In this document: positions 7,712 to 17,146 of the stretch, in pieces
Position numbering within the stretch: position 1 is the first letter of the stretch
How the letters are laid out: every line of letters begins with the position of its first letter
NCBI RefSeq assembly: GCF_000507245.1
Contig: NC_023035.1
Coordinates: 3,267,570-3,331,569 of the forward strand
DNA: 64,000 nucleotides
Reading direction: 5' to 3'
Source: Salinispira pacifica
GTDB lineage: Bacteria > Spirochaetota > Spirochaetia > DSM-27196 > Salinispiraceae
Program-made: the position numbers and the translations under genes
The notes under the pieces: model-generated
Database searches by the model: none
Seen by the model: only the letters and a program-made list of their open reading frames with translations
Told to the model about the DNA's origin: nothing

Positions 7712-9526
7712 TTATTTCCGGTACAGGTATTCGGAGATACCAATTGCACCATAGCCGTTGATGGGCTGGGGAAATACGTTACCCAGGTCCGCATCGTAGG
7801 CAGACATCAGCAGGGGATTGTATGTGAACACCCAGGGAAGGTTTTCAAGCCATTCGCGCTGGATCTTTTCCCAACCTGATTTTCTCTGTGCTTCATCGGT
7901 GGTCTCGTTCGCCTCTTTCCATGCTTCATCAACCCGGGCTTCCCAGTCACGACGGGGGCTTTCCTGGTTGGGTTCGATCATGTGGAGGTTACCATATGAG
8001 GGATACACGTTTGCGCCGCTGATGGGGTCAACAGAACCGGTAAGACCGATGAGGATCATGTCCCAGTCGTAGGTTGCTACCAGCTGGTTAACCAGTTCGT
8101 TGAAGTCCACAGGGCGGGGAGTGATCTGAATTCCCACGTTTGCAGCTTCCTGTGCGAACGCAGTGATAATATCTTCCCGTACTCGATTACCTGAGTTGGT
8201 AGCCAGGTTGAGTGCGATGGGGTTGCCTTCGGGGTCTTCCCTCACACCGTCACCGTCACGGTCGATGTAATCGATGCTGTCCAAAAGTTCCGCAGCAGCA
8301 ATGGGGTCATACTTGAGTGCAGCTTCATCGGCTCCTTCCCAGTAATAGGGGCTGAACCGGGGAACGAAGCTGTACTGAGGATATCCGAAACCGAATGCGA
8401 TGTTATTGATGTAAGTCTGGCGGTCAACAAGGTGAGCCATGGCTTCCCGGAAACTCTGATTGCTCAGCCAGGTCAGCTTGGGCTCGGTGAGTCCCGCATC
8501 GCCGTCGTTTTCCGGACCGTCTTCGTCGGGATTCTGGTTGAAAGTAATGAAGTTGGTGCTGGTTGAAGCTCCCACTTCATACATTTCAAAACCGAGGTTT
8601 TCCTTTTCTTCCACAAGAACGGAGTAGTCTTCACCCCGGACTGCGTACACATCCACGGTGCCCGCAAGGAACTGCTGGAGCATGGTGTCGGTGTCGGGAG
8701 TGAACAGGAAGGTAATCTGCTCAAGGTAGGGCAGCTGTGTACCTTCGGCATCGGTCTTGTAATAGTATGGGTTGGGCTCGAAAGATATGCGCTGGTTGGC
8801 GATATATTCCGAGATCACCCAGGGACCTGAAGAAGGAATGGTGGTGGGATCCGCATCAATACCCCAGAGGTTGTTGAATGCTTCAATACCGTTTTCTTCA
8901 ATCAGGGGTTCTACAATGTGTTTGGGAACCGCAGAACTATTGGCGATGTTCAGCAGACCCGCATACACTTCGACTGCAGAAATCTGCAGGGTTCTTTCGT
9001 CCAGTGCAACCCATTCGGTGAGTTCGCCGCCCACGGTATAGGAGTCCCGGGTGGAAGTCTGTACGCCTTCATCGTAAATAATGTTGTTGATGGTGTACTC
9101 GAAATCTTCCGCAGTAATGGGTTCGCCGTCGGACCAGAAAATGTCGTCACGAAGAGTAAGGGTCAGGACTTTCTCGTCGTCAGAGATTTCCCAGCTCTCT
9201 GCAAGAGCGGGCGCCCATTCCAGAGTATGCTGATCACGCTGAACCAGAGCATCGGAGATCATATAGTCGGTAATGTCGGTGGAGCTGGTTTCTTCGGCAA
9301 GCACGGGGTTGAAGGACTTGGGTCCTGATCCCAGCTGACCGAGCACAAGTTCGCCGCCCTTCTGGCCGACTTCCCAACCGGAATTCCGGTTAATAACAGT
9401 AAGACCGGGGGCAACCGCTTCCGCAGTTTCCTCGACCTGTGCTTCTTCCGCTTCTCCGCCGCAGCTAACCAGTACCAGACTGAATGCTGCTGCAAGAATC
9501 AGAAGTAAGACAAGAAGCTTATTCAT
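7712..9526 (-). CDS. oppA: Solute-binding lipoprotein, family 5 (OppA-like)
   Basis: 604 residues. Signal peptide with lipobox LVSC (Cys22), then an acidic linker, then the SBP_bac_5 fold. Visible landmarks include PALAESWEISDDEKVLTLTL, DGEPITAEDFEYT and EAMAHLVDRQTYINNIAFG. Mature protein would be anchored to a membrane outer face and deliver peptides or oligosaccharides to OppBC. It is the first gene of the minus-strand operon and has a strong ribosome binding site (AAGGAGGAAATTC just before the ATG). A terminator-like attenuator follows. The acidic, Glu-rich start of the mature part is a linker of low complexity. Confidence 0.93.
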   Translation of the reverse strand: MNKLLVLLLILAAAFSLVLVSCGGEAEEAQVEETAEAVAPGLTVINRNSGWEVGQKGGELVLGQLGSGPKSFNPVLAEETSSTDITDYMISDALVQRDQHTLEWAPALAESWEISDDEKVLTLTLRDDIFWSDGEPITAEDFEYTINNIIYDEGVQTSTRDSYTVGGELTEWVALDERTLQISAVEVYAGLLNIANSSAVPKHIVEPLIEENGIEAFNNLWGIDADPTTIPSSGPWVISEYIANQRISFEPNPYYYKTDAEGTQLPYLEQITFLFTPDTDTMLQQFLAGTVDVYAVRGEDYSVLVEEKENLGFEMYEVGASTSTNFITFNQNPDEDGPENDGDAGLTEPKLTWLSNQSFREAMAHLVDRQTYINNIAFGFGYPQYSFVPRFSPYYWEGADEAALKYDPIAAAELLDSIDYIDRDGDGVREDPEGNPIALNLATNSGNRVREDIITAFAQEAANVGIQITPRPVDFNELVNQLVATYDWDMILIGLTGSVDPISGANVYPSYGNLHMIEPNQESPRRDWEARVDEAWKEANETTDEAQRKSGWEKIQREWLENLPWVFTYNPLLMSAYDADLGNVFPQPINGYGAIGISEYLYRK

Positions 9527-9749
9527 GAATTTCCTCCTTAGAATAGAAAAGATAGCCTCATAGCTAAATTAGCATAGGTCTTGAAAGTGAGCAATAATTA
9601 TAGGGCAGAATATTTCAGAAATGTTGGAATACAATTTTCGAGCTACATAAATGTAGTTTTTAAAAACAGGGGTTTTCTGCACCGGGATCCTGGTATTCAG
9701 ATCCCGAATATGATGAGGAGAAATGGTTCTTCGGCAGACCGGATGGTCC

Positions 9750-10817
9750 TCAGCGAATTCGGCGGAAATGGGGAGAATTCTGCCGGAGCCGTTCAGCCGC
9801 CGCCCCCAGAAGCCACAGACCAACCGCCCCGCCGTACAGGGCCATGGGAATGAAACTGATCTCGAATACGTGTTCCCATCCCCTGGGCACCGAATACACC
9901 CAGATCAGCGCAGCCAGCCCGGCCGCGCCAATCAGCCATTGTACCACAGGACGGAGCGTCCAGGTATGCATATATGTGATAAGAAACATGAAAAGAAATC
10001 CGAAAAAGAACAGCGGCCAGGCATCCAGGTTTTTATACAGACTGATCAGCGTACCGTGCACCACCACGAAGGACTCCAGAACCACCACCCAGCTTCGCCG
10101 CTTGTGTGCACGGCTTCCGAAAACATTCATTTGAATAAACAGCAGGAACATGTACACAAACCCGCTCATCAGTCCCCAGTTCCCCTCCATGGGATGAAAC
10201 CAGAACGTATATACCAGTGCCCAGGCAATAAACGGTCCGTGCCAGTTTCGAAAAACCCGGTGAAGGGAAGCAGGTACATGCTGCCAGCGGCCGAAGAACA
10301 ATCCCCTGCGGGGCATCTCCATGACCAGAATAAGAACCAGCATCACAATAACCGAGCCCTGACTGGTCCAGATGGGCACATCCTGGGCAAGTCCGTCATA
10401 CCATAGATGAGTCTGCAGCAGATGCAGAGCCACAAAGAATACATTCACCACCGTCATCCACAGCTGATGCTTCCCGGCCATGGTGCTTCCGGGATTGCTG
10501 TAGGGAGCATCAACCGGGGGCTCCCGTTCCCCTGAAGCAACCGCCCGGGTTTTTTCCCTGCGGGCTGCAAAGAAAATGCCCCATACAAGAATCTGGTGGA
10601 GCAGATATCCGCTCCATACGGCGATCCGGCCGGCCGCACCCGGCTCATCCAGCTGCCAGTAGTACCAGCTTGATCCCTGATCCTCGGGCAGCGGATAAAA
10701 CTCCGCAGCGAGTCGGGGCGAAAAGAGTACCGTCACCACAGATATCAGAATAAACGCCGCTGCGGAAATTAAAATAAGCGTTTTCACAGAAAGGCCTTGA
10801 GTATTCTTGTTTTTCAC
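9750..10817 (-). CDS. Polytopic membrane protein with conserved-looking histidines, function unknown
   Basis: 355 residues with about eight hydrophobic helices. Several histidines lie in or beside membrane segments (FFVALHLLQTHLWYDG, FRNWHGPFIAWALVYTFWFHP, SFVVVHGTLISLY), an arrangement reminiscent of cytochrome b-type or ferric-reductase-like membrane domains. That likeness is only suggestive. It is flanked by the Opp operon and by a divergently read prenyltransferase gene. If the latter makes menaquinone, a redox role would fit, but nothing in the sequence proves it. About 220 bases without a gene separate it from the binding-protein gene. Confidence 0.65.
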   Translation of the reverse strand: MKNKNTQGLSVKTLILISAAAFILISVVTVLFSPRLAAEFYPLPEDQGSSWYYWQLDEPGAAGRIAVWSGYLLHQILVWGIFFAARREKTRAVASGEREPPVDAPYSNPGSTMAGKHQLWMTVVNVFFVALHLLQTHLWYDGLAQDVPIWTSQGSVIVMLVLILVMEMPRRGLFFGRWQHVPASLHRVFRNWHGPFIAWALVYTFWFHPMEGNWGLMSGFVYMFLLFIQMNVFGSRAHKRRSWVVVLESFVVVHGTLISLYKNLDAWPLFFFGFLFMFLITYMHTWTLRPVVQWLIGAAGLAALIWVYSVPRGWEHVFEISFIPMALYGGAVGLWLLGAAAERLRQNSPHFRRIR

Positions 10818-11112
10818 ATCTTCCCCCGGGTGCTTCAGAATTTCAGCTCAGGTTTCGGCGGCTTCATATTCCGGCAGCGGGTTGCAGGGGTCAATGCCGC
10901 CCATGCCGGGAGTCAGGCAATACCCGGCACGCTGTAAATTGGTCTGAACTGTATAATTTGCACTCTACACCTTCATATGACCCCGATCAATACAGAAATT
11001 AGTAGAACAATCAAAATGGGGCATACGGTATAGATTTCCATTCATGACATGTACGACATTCATGACTCTCCGAAGAATTGACAAAATGCCTTCAGAAGAT
11101 GAATAACAGAGT
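10818..11112. other. Intergenic region between divergent genes
   Basis: 295 bases without a plausible gene. The half near the prenyltransferase gene is AT-richer and holds a TTGACA at 11078-11083, with GAATAA 17 bases further on. The octamer TTCATGAC occurs at 11041 and 11059. Nothing else was recognised. Confidence 0.5.
11078..11106 (+). promoter_or_regulatory. Candidate promoter of the UbiA-family gene
   Basis: A perfect TTGACA (11078-11083), 17-base spacer and a weak -10 (GAATAA). The transcript would start at or a few bases before the ATG at 11113, implying an almost leaderless mRNA. This agrees with the poor ribosome binding site. The weak -10 keeps confidence low. Confidence 0.3.
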
Positions 11113-12018
11113 ATGACATTTCAACAATTTCTATCCGTTGTGGAAATACGCACCAAGATCGTATCTCTGAGTACGTTTTTCATAGCATGTATGTATATAT
11201 TTCTGGGCGACACGGCAGTCAGCCCCGGAAGGCTGCTTCTGCTTCTTGCGGCGGTGCTCATGGTCGATATGGGAACCACTGCATTCAACAGTTTTTTCGA
11301 CTATTACAAGGGTGTGGACAGCCGGGAGCTGGAAAGGGAACAGGAGAAGGTGCTGGTGTACCAGGGAGTAGCCCCGGGGGCTGCCTTCCTCACTGCCGCG
11401 GCCCTCTTCGCGGGAGCGGGGATTATCGGCATATACCTGGTGTATCTGGTGGGCTGGCCCCTGCTGATTCTGGGCATTCTGAGTTTCTTCACCGGAATTC
11501 TGTACAGCGGCGGTCCCAGACCCATCAGCCACACGGCCTTTGGGGAAATTTTTGCCGGCGGCTTCTTGGGAATGGTTCTTTTTATTATTGTACGGATGGT
11601 TCTGGAGGACGGCTCAGTGAGCCCCGGGGAAATGCTGCCGGGACTGCCATCCACCATGCTCATCGCTGCAATCCTCACCGTAAACAACAGCTGCGACCTT
11701 GAAGCAGACCGGAAGGCGGGAAGGAAAACCCTGAGCATCCTCATCGGCCGGAAAGCCTCGGCAGTTCTTATTCTCCTGCTGGTACTGGGAGCCTTCGGCC
11801 TGCAGACCTGGTTCAGCTTTGCAGCCGTGGGGGGAATGCAGCCGGCTGCGGCACTTCCCGTACTGGCGGCCGGGGCAGCTTCCCTGGTCATCTATGGCCG
11901 CATGGTTCGCTCGGGGCTCATACAGAGCCGGAAGGGTCCATCCATGCAGGGAATCAGCAGAATTTTTCTTCTGTTCACCTCAGGGGTGCTGATCGGCGGC
12001 GGGATCTCACTGATCTGA
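11113..12018 (+). CDS. UbiA-family prenyltransferase, MenA-like
   Basis: 301 residues, about nine membrane helices. The first Asp-rich motif is NSFFDYYKGVD (about 59-69), the second NNSCDLEADRKAGRKT (about 194-209); these bind the prenyl diphosphate through Mg. The closest well-known relative by motif is 1,4-dihydroxy-2-naphthoate prenyltransferase, which makes demethylmenaquinone. Other aromatic acceptors are possible. It overlaps the convergent Hsp33 gene by 12 bases. No other menaquinone gene is in the window. Confidence 0.85.
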   Translation: MTFQQFLSVVEIRTKIVSLSTFFIACMYIFLGDTAVSPGRLLLLLAAVLMVDMGTTAFNSFFDYYKGVDSRELEREQEKVLVYQGVAPGAAFLTAAALFAGAGIIGIYLVYLVGWPLLILGILSFFTGILYSGGPRPISHTAFGEIFAGGFLGMVLFIIVRMVLEDGSVSPGEMLPGLPSTMLIAAILTVNNSCDLEADRKAGRKTLSILIGRKASAVLILLLVLGAFGLQTWFSFAAVGGMQPAAALPVLAAGAASLVIYGRMVRSGLIQSRKGPSMQGISRIFLLFTSGVLIGGGISLI

Positions 12019-12864
12019 TTCCCGGTTGTTCAGGAATGTTTCAATTTCATCCCGCTGGAACGAGTATTCCGAGCCGCAGTTGTGACAGCTGACCTTCACC
12101 GGCCAGGGCCCTTCCCGGTGCATGGAGCGAAGCTCCTCCCCATCCAGCCCCTGCAAGTAAGCGGAAATCTTCTCCCGGCTGCAGGGACAGAAAATATCCT
12201 TGGCCTCTCCCCCCAGAAACTCAAGGTTCAGCTCCTGGTCCCGGTTTACCAGATCGGCCAGCCCCTGGGGGTCACTGATATCTGCGTTCTTCACTGTCAC
12301 GGCAAGCTCTTCCAGGATCTGTTTCAGATTGATATCTCCGGACAGGTCCTCTCCGGGCATGGCCTCTATCATGGCGGAAAAATCATCATGGAACAGAAAA
12401 TGACTTTCCCGCTGTTCCGAGCTCTGGAAATACCCCTCCAGGGCTGAACGAAGATTAAATCCGAATATGGCGGCATAGCCGGTATATCCGGGATGGGAAC
12501 CGATAAGCCGGATGATGGACATGCTTCCCGCCATTGAAGGATCTTCTGCAACACGGTATTCCAGCAGATCCGCCCCTCTGATGTATCCCCTCACATGGCC
12601 GTCCCAATGCCCTTCCAGGGAAAATCCGGCATCATCCCATCTGGCCTGGAGCACCATCCGCACTGTCTGCTTCAAATCGGCGGACAGCAGCGCCGTGGCA
12701 TGGACGGCCTGAATGAAGAGCTCCCGAACCCGCCCCCCCAGCCCATGGGCGTCTGCAAGGGACTCGCCAAGGGCCGACCCGGGGATAAGTCTCAGTCGGA
12801 AGGAATGGGCTGTATCGATATATCGGAGCAAAGTTGATTTTGAGCCGGGAAATTCTTTTTTCAT
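12007..12864 (-). CDS. hslO: Redox-regulated chaperone Hsp33
   Basis: 285 residues, normal length for the family. The N-terminal chaperone domain carries the HATALLSADLKQTVRMVLQ region and ends in the zinc-binding redox switch with CPC (about 234-236) and CHNC (about 267-270). Oxidation of these four cysteines releases zinc and activates holdase function against aggregated proteins in the cytoplasm. An AGGA precedes the ATG. The 3' end overlaps the prenyltransferase gene by 12 bases. All four cysteines are present, so the switch should work. Confidence 0.93.
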   Translation of the reverse strand: MKKEFPGSKSTLLRYIDTAHSFRLRLIPGSALGESLADAHGLGGRVRELFIQAVHATALLSADLKQTVRMVLQARWDDAGFSLEGHWDGHVRGYIRGADLLEYRVAEDPSMAGSMSIIRLIGSHPGYTGYAAIFGFNLRSALEGYFQSSEQRESHFLFHDDFSAMIEAMPGEDLSGDINLKQILEELAVTVKNADISDPQGLADLVNRDQELNLEFLGGEAKDIFCPCSREKISAYLQGLDGEELRSMHREGPWPVKVSCHNCGSEYSFQRDEIETFLNNRESDQ

Positions 12865-12993
12865 ATTCTGATCCTCATGGGCCCCGGGAATAATCGCCGA
12901 CTCCGGGGGCTGTGAATGTTTTGCATTAATCTGTGCTTGTGATACCCTGCGGGGAATCGTACAATGCTTAATAGATATCCAACAGGAGGAATC

Positions 12994-13404
12994 ATGTCCA
13001 GCAAAGACCGAAGATTCAGTCTCACCCTTCTTACCCTGGCCATTGCCATCTTTATGATAGTAAGCGGCGTTCTTGCACTGGCGAACTATGACTCGCCGGT
13101 AAATGAAGTGACCCGTGCCCTTAATTCAGTGTTCGGGGGAAGCAGTCAAACCATGCTGCTTATCATCGCCATAGCCGAACTCATTTTCGGTGTTCTGCTT
13201 CTGCTAGATTTATTCAGTGTGATAAAGGCCGGAACCATGAGCCTTCTCAAATTCGTAATTGTAATCGGATGGGCGGTGGTAATGGTGATAAATCACTTCC
13301 TGAACGGCTTTCCCCCGGGAGACCTTCTCGCATGGCTGAGACCCTTCAGCCTTGATCTGGTCATACTTGCTGCGCTCTGGGCTATCCGCGAATACGAGAG
13401 CTGA
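12994..13404 (+). CDS. Small four-TM membrane protein, function unknown
   Basis: 136 residues. The start is the ATG at 12994 because CAGGAGGAATC stands directly before it; an in-frame ATG 30 bases upstream has no such site. Four hydrophobic segments (about 12-30, 48-70, 76-95 and 110-128) fill nearly the whole protein. No catalytic motif is seen. The 3' end overlaps the convergent kinase gene by 23 bases. I do not recognise a family. Confidence 0.75.
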   Translation: MSSKDRRFSLTLLTLAIAIFMIVSGVLALANYDSPVNEVTRALNSVFGGSSQTMLLIIAIAELIFGVLLLLDLFSVIKAGTMSLLKFVIVIGWAVVMVINHFLNGFPPGDLLAWLRPFSLDLVILAALWAIREYES

Positions 13405-14848
13405 ATCCCATACTCACAACAAACTCCTGCGACAGGGGCCGTGAAGGTTCCTGGGGCAGGAGGATTTCCACCCTTGCGCCCTGGGGTTTGACTGCGCTGA
13501 TACGCATGGCACCCTTCATCGCCGATACCGCCTCTATTACGCTCACCAATCCCAGACCGCTGCCGTAGTCCTTGGTGGTTTTGCCGATTTCAAATTCCAT
13601 GCAATCGATGCAGTTACTGCTTTCACAATCCCTGCACATGGAAAAGCCCGGACCGTTATCTTCTATTGCCAGCAGTACTGCGGCTTCGACGGGCCGGGCT
13701 TCAACCCGTACCTTCCCGAGACGCTCTTGGTTCTGGAGCATCTCTTCGATGCTCTCGGGGATATCCGCCCGTTCATCCTCGATTTCAAACAGCTGGCGGC
13801 GGTCCTGCTCATCCACGATGGCTTCACAGGAATTGCGGATCAGGTTTTCCAGAATCTGCACCAGGCGGTAACGGGATGCACGAACCTCCGGCTCTCCGTG
13901 AACCAGTTCATCAAAAATGATCCGGTTTTTCAAATCGGCGGTGAGACGGAACGGATACAGGGTGGCATTGATCAGCCGCTTCAGGGGGATATCTTCCATG
14001 TCCCGGTGATTGGAGGCGCTGACAACATATTTAATCGTCTCCACCCGGCTGTCAATCCGCCCGATATGTTCCTCCAGATCCTCAATATCCTCCAGAGTAA
14101 CCGCCTTATTCTGCCGTATTTTCATTTTCAGAAGCTGGCCGCTGGCTCCCAGTGTTCCCAAATCGTTCTTGAAGTCATGGATCAATCCGCTGGTGTTCTT
14201 TCCAAACACCACAAAGGGACGGTTCACCTCATTAATCTTTTCCGCCTTGTCTTTAAGAAGTTCAAGCTCGATCTTCTGCTTTTTTACCAGTCTGTAGGAA
14301 TCGTAGAGACTCTCCGCCAGACTCTCCAGAGAATGCCGGTAATAATACATGGCAATGGTATAGCCCAGAATGATGGTGGTGAAGAACACGAGGTCGTTCA
14401 TCATCCTGGCACTCTCATAATAGAGAGAGGTACCGATAAAAAACAACAAATTCACCGCCCCGATTCCCAGGGCCATATATTTGCTGACCGTAAATGCCGC
14501 AAGGGAGGCGAACAGAAGACTTATAAATGTGGTAATGGCAATCTGGAGATCAACGTTGCCCCCGAGATTATTGTTCACAACGGCGGAAAGCTGAAAAAGA
14601 AAGATACTGAGAAAGAGAAGTGCCGCCATGGCGGTGTTGCGGTTAATCACCCCTGCAAATACCAGGATTAGAAGAAGCACCTGAATAATAATCACCACAA
14701 GATCGGCTATTCCCAGGGGAATCATCACATTCTGCATATCCCTGACGGTGTACTGCACCAACCCGATGAATATGAAAAGATTCGTCAGATAAAAAAGAAT
14801 TTCACTCACTTGAAAGAAACTTGAGACGTTCACTTTGTCGTGCTGCAT
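13382..14848 (-). CDS. Multi-TM sensor histidine kinase with Cys cluster in the ATP lid
   Basis: 488 residues from the ATG at 14848, which has AGGTGGAAG in front; an ATG 33 bases earlier lacks a site. About six or seven membrane helices (1-180) are followed by a coiled linker and the phosphoacceptor region LIHDFKNDLG, like the HDxKN type of NtrB-like kinases. The ATPase domain has the N box (ENLIRNSCEAIVD), G1 (EDNGPGF) and G2 (YGSGLGLVSVIEAV). Between G1 and G2 is a CxxC-x4-CxxC cluster at Cys405, 408, 413 and 416, not usual in this position. It could bind Zn or an Fe-S cluster and make the kinase redox or metal sensitive. No response regulator is adjacent. Confidence 0.9.
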   Translation of the reverse strand: MQHDKVNVSSFFQVSEILFYLTNLFIFIGLVQYTVRDMQNVMIPLGIADLVVIIIQVLLLILVFAGVINRNTAMAALLFLSIFLFQLSAVVNNNLGGNVDLQIAITTFISLLFASLAAFTVSKYMALGIGAVNLLFFIGTSLYYESARMMNDLVFFTTIILGYTIAMYYYRHSLESLAESLYDSYRLVKKQKIELELLKDKAEKINEVNRPFVVFGKNTSGLIHDFKNDLGTLGASGQLLKMKIRQNKAVTLEDIEDLEEHIGRIDSRVETIKYVVSASNHRDMEDIPLKRLINATLYPFRLTADLKNRIIFDELVHGEPEVRASRYRLVQILENLIRNSCEAIVDEQDRRQLFEIEDERADIPESIEEMLQNQERLGKVRVEARPVEAAVLLAIEDNGPGFSMCRDCESSNCIDCMEFEIGKTTKDYGSGLGLVSVIEAVSAMKGAMRISAVKPQGARVEILLPQEPSRPLSQEFVVSMGFSSRIRG

Positions 14849-14934
14849 ATCTTCCACCTGTTGATGATCCAATAGGAACATTATGGTATAATCTGCAGGT
14901 ATTGCTCAACATCAATTGAAGGCAGGGACATTCC

Positions 14935-17028
14935 ATGAAGCGGCCCCCACATCAGATAATTGCCATTACAGTGTTTTTCCTCCTGTATTCTAATACAAGT
15001 TTTCTTTTTTCGGCAGGAATTCTTGAAGATCCTGAACTCAACCGCGCGAAAACCGGAGATATCCGGGCGGAGGATGGGGTTCTTGACCTCCGGGACTATG
15101 ATTTTTCCCGCAGCGGACTCATCTCCCTCAGGGGGGAGTGGGAATTTCATGAAAAGCATTTTCTTCAGCCGGGATCCCCCCGAAATCCGGACCGCTTTAT
15201 CCGAAGCGGGGCCTCCTGGGAGAACGGGGAAGGCTTTGCTCCTCGGAATTTCGGAAGCTACCGTCTCACCATTCTCCTGCCCCGGCGCATCCCCGCCGAA
15301 AGCCTGCATCTGGAGCACCGGGAAGTGGGATCAGCTGCGAGAATTTACTGGAACGGAGAAAACCTGCTATCCATCGGACGTCCGGCATCCTCGGCAGAGT
15401 TCGCCCGGGGAGCCTGGAACAGCGGAGTCAGCTCCGCACTGGAACCCGCTGATCAGGTGGAACTGATTATTCATATGTCCAATTACGATACGGTGAACGG
15501 CGGACTCATAGACAATCTGATTATCGGCCCCCGTTCCCGCGTGTACGCTCATTATCATTCCACTCTGGCCATGAATTATTTTCTCCTGGGCATTCTGGGA
15601 ATTATGGCGGTGTATCATCTGTTTCTCTTCTTCTACCGGCGGAGGGAGCCGGCCCCGCTCTGGTTCGCCGTCCTTTCCCTTTTTCTGGGGCTCAGAGCAC
15701 TGGTGGTCGATACCTTTCCACTCACCCTGCTCTTGCCCGGGATCGGGATATCACCGGTAATGAGGCTGAACTTCCTCACATTCAGCATCTCTATAATGGC
15801 AGTCACCCTCTATGTCCATTTCACCTACCCAGGGAAACTTTCCAGAGTTCTGGCCTGGGCTTCAGCAGCGGGATCGCTTGCCTACAGCGCTTTGGTACTG
15901 ATTGGCCCCACCTTCACATTCACCTCCTATCTCTTCCCGTTCCAGCTGTTTTCTCTGGTTATCGCTCTGGGATTAAGCGGAGTGGTGCTTACTGCGCTCA
16001 TCAGAAGAAAACCATTCTCGGGGACCTTTGCCCTGGGCTTTCTGGTTCTTTTAGTTACAGCAGTGTTCGATATCATCAAAACCATTCTGCTGCTCCCTGT
16101 TCCCAGCCTTTCCAGCCTGGGCATGGTTCTGTTTATTCTCATCCTCTCGCTGAATCTCAGCAGAAGAACAACCCGCGCCCTACAAGACTCTGAAACCCTC
16201 TCAGCCCGGCTTCAGCAGATCAATAATGCCATGGAACGCTTTGTACCCCGGGAATTTCTCCGATTTTTGAAAAAGCAGGAGATTACCGATATCCATCTTG
16301 GCGATCACTCTGAAGAATTTTTAACGGTGCTTTTTGCAGATTTGAAAGGGTTCACCAACATTGCGGAAGAAAGCGGTCCGGAACATGTGTTCGATCTGAT
16401 CAACACCTTTCTCGCCGGAATGGGGCCGGCCATCAGGAAAAACAAAGGCTTTGTGGACAAATATCTTGGAGACGGAATCATGGCCCTCTTTTCGGGGAAC
16501 TCAAGCAACGCCATACAGGCTGCAATAGAAATGCATCAGGCTCTAGATCACTTGAACGCCAACCGCAAAGACCGTGGACTGCCCCCCCTGGAGATGGGAA
16601 TCGGCATTCATACCGGCTCCTGCATGCTCGGAACCATCGGTGAGGACATGCGGATGGACGGCACGGTAATATCAGATGCGGTAAACCTCAGCTTCCGGCT
16701 CCAGAGTCTCACCAGAACCTTCTCCAACCGAATTCTCATCTCAGGGGAAGCCGTGGACCATGCCATGGGGAACGAAGGATTTTATCTGCGGAATATCGGC
16801 AGCTTTTCAGTAAAAGGCCGGGGGAACAGGGTTGATGTGGTTGAAGTAATTAATTCCGATCCTCCGGAAATCTGGAAACAGAAACGGAAGACCCGGAAAA
16901 TGTTTGAGAAAGCAGTGTTCCTGAATCGGCAGGGAAAACAGAAGGAAGCGCTTGAACTGTTCAGAGGCTGCAGAACCGAAGCACCTGATGACGGAGCGGT
17001 CCGCTATTATCTTGAAACCCTCAGCTGA
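14935..17028 (+). CDS. 7TMR-DISM receptor fused to class III adenylate/guanylate cyclase
   Basis: 697 residues. A signal-like helix precedes an extracytoplasmic beta-sandwich sensor (DISMED2-like, about 45-205; SLRGEWEFHEKHF). Seven membrane helices (about 210-400), a short coiled coil and the cyclase domain (about 455-640) follow. Metal-binding aspartates are in LFADLKGFTNIAEESG and KYLGDGIMALFSG. The N-terminal fold often binds carbohydrates in related receptors, so this may turn an outside signal into cAMP. A short helical C-terminus (about 640-697) resembles a TPR pair. It is divergent from the kinase gene. Confidence 0.92.
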   Translation: MKRPPHQIIAITVFFLLYSNTSFLFSAGILEDPELNRAKTGDIRAEDGVLDLRDYDFSRSGLISLRGEWEFHEKHFLQPGSPRNPDRFIRSGASWENGEGFAPRNFGSYRLTILLPRRIPAESLHLEHREVGSAARIYWNGENLLSIGRPASSAEFARGAWNSGVSSALEPADQVELIIHMSNYDTVNGGLIDNLIIGPRSRVYAHYHSTLAMNYFLLGILGIMAVYHLFLFFYRRREPAPLWFAVLSLFLGLRALVVDTFPLTLLLPGIGISPVMRLNFLTFSISIMAVTLYVHFTYPGKLSRVLAWASAAGSLAYSALVLIGPTFTFTSYLFPFQLFSLVIALGLSGVVLTALIRRKPFSGTFALGFLVLLVTAVFDIIKTILLLPVPSLSSLGMVLFILILSLNLSRRTTRALQDSETLSARLQQINNAMERFVPREFLRFLKKQEITDIHLGDHSEEFLTVLFADLKGFTNIAEESGPEHVFDLINTFLAGMGPAIRKNKGFVDKYLGDGIMALFSGNSSNAIQAAIEMHQALDHLNANRKDRGLPPLEMGIGIHTGSCMLGTIGEDMRMDGTVISDAVNLSFRLQSLTRTFSNRILISGEAVDHAMGNEGFYLRNIGSFSVKGRGNRVDVVEVINSDPPEIWKQKRKTRKMFEKAVFLNRQGKQKEALELFRGCRTEAPDDGAVRYYLETLS

Positions 17029-17146
17029 TTGATGATCTCCCGGCAGATTTGTTTTTTCTCCGGGCTGAATCATTATCTCCCGGTTGAACCGCCGCGGCGG
17101 CCTGAACATGCAGCCGCAGTGGTTGGAACCGGAAATAAAATATCAA

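Noticed and set aside
9723-10406. Long plus-strand frame opposite the polytopic membrane protein
   Set aside because: Composition rich in His, Gln and Pro as expected from an antisense shadow; the minus-strand frame has proper membrane helices.
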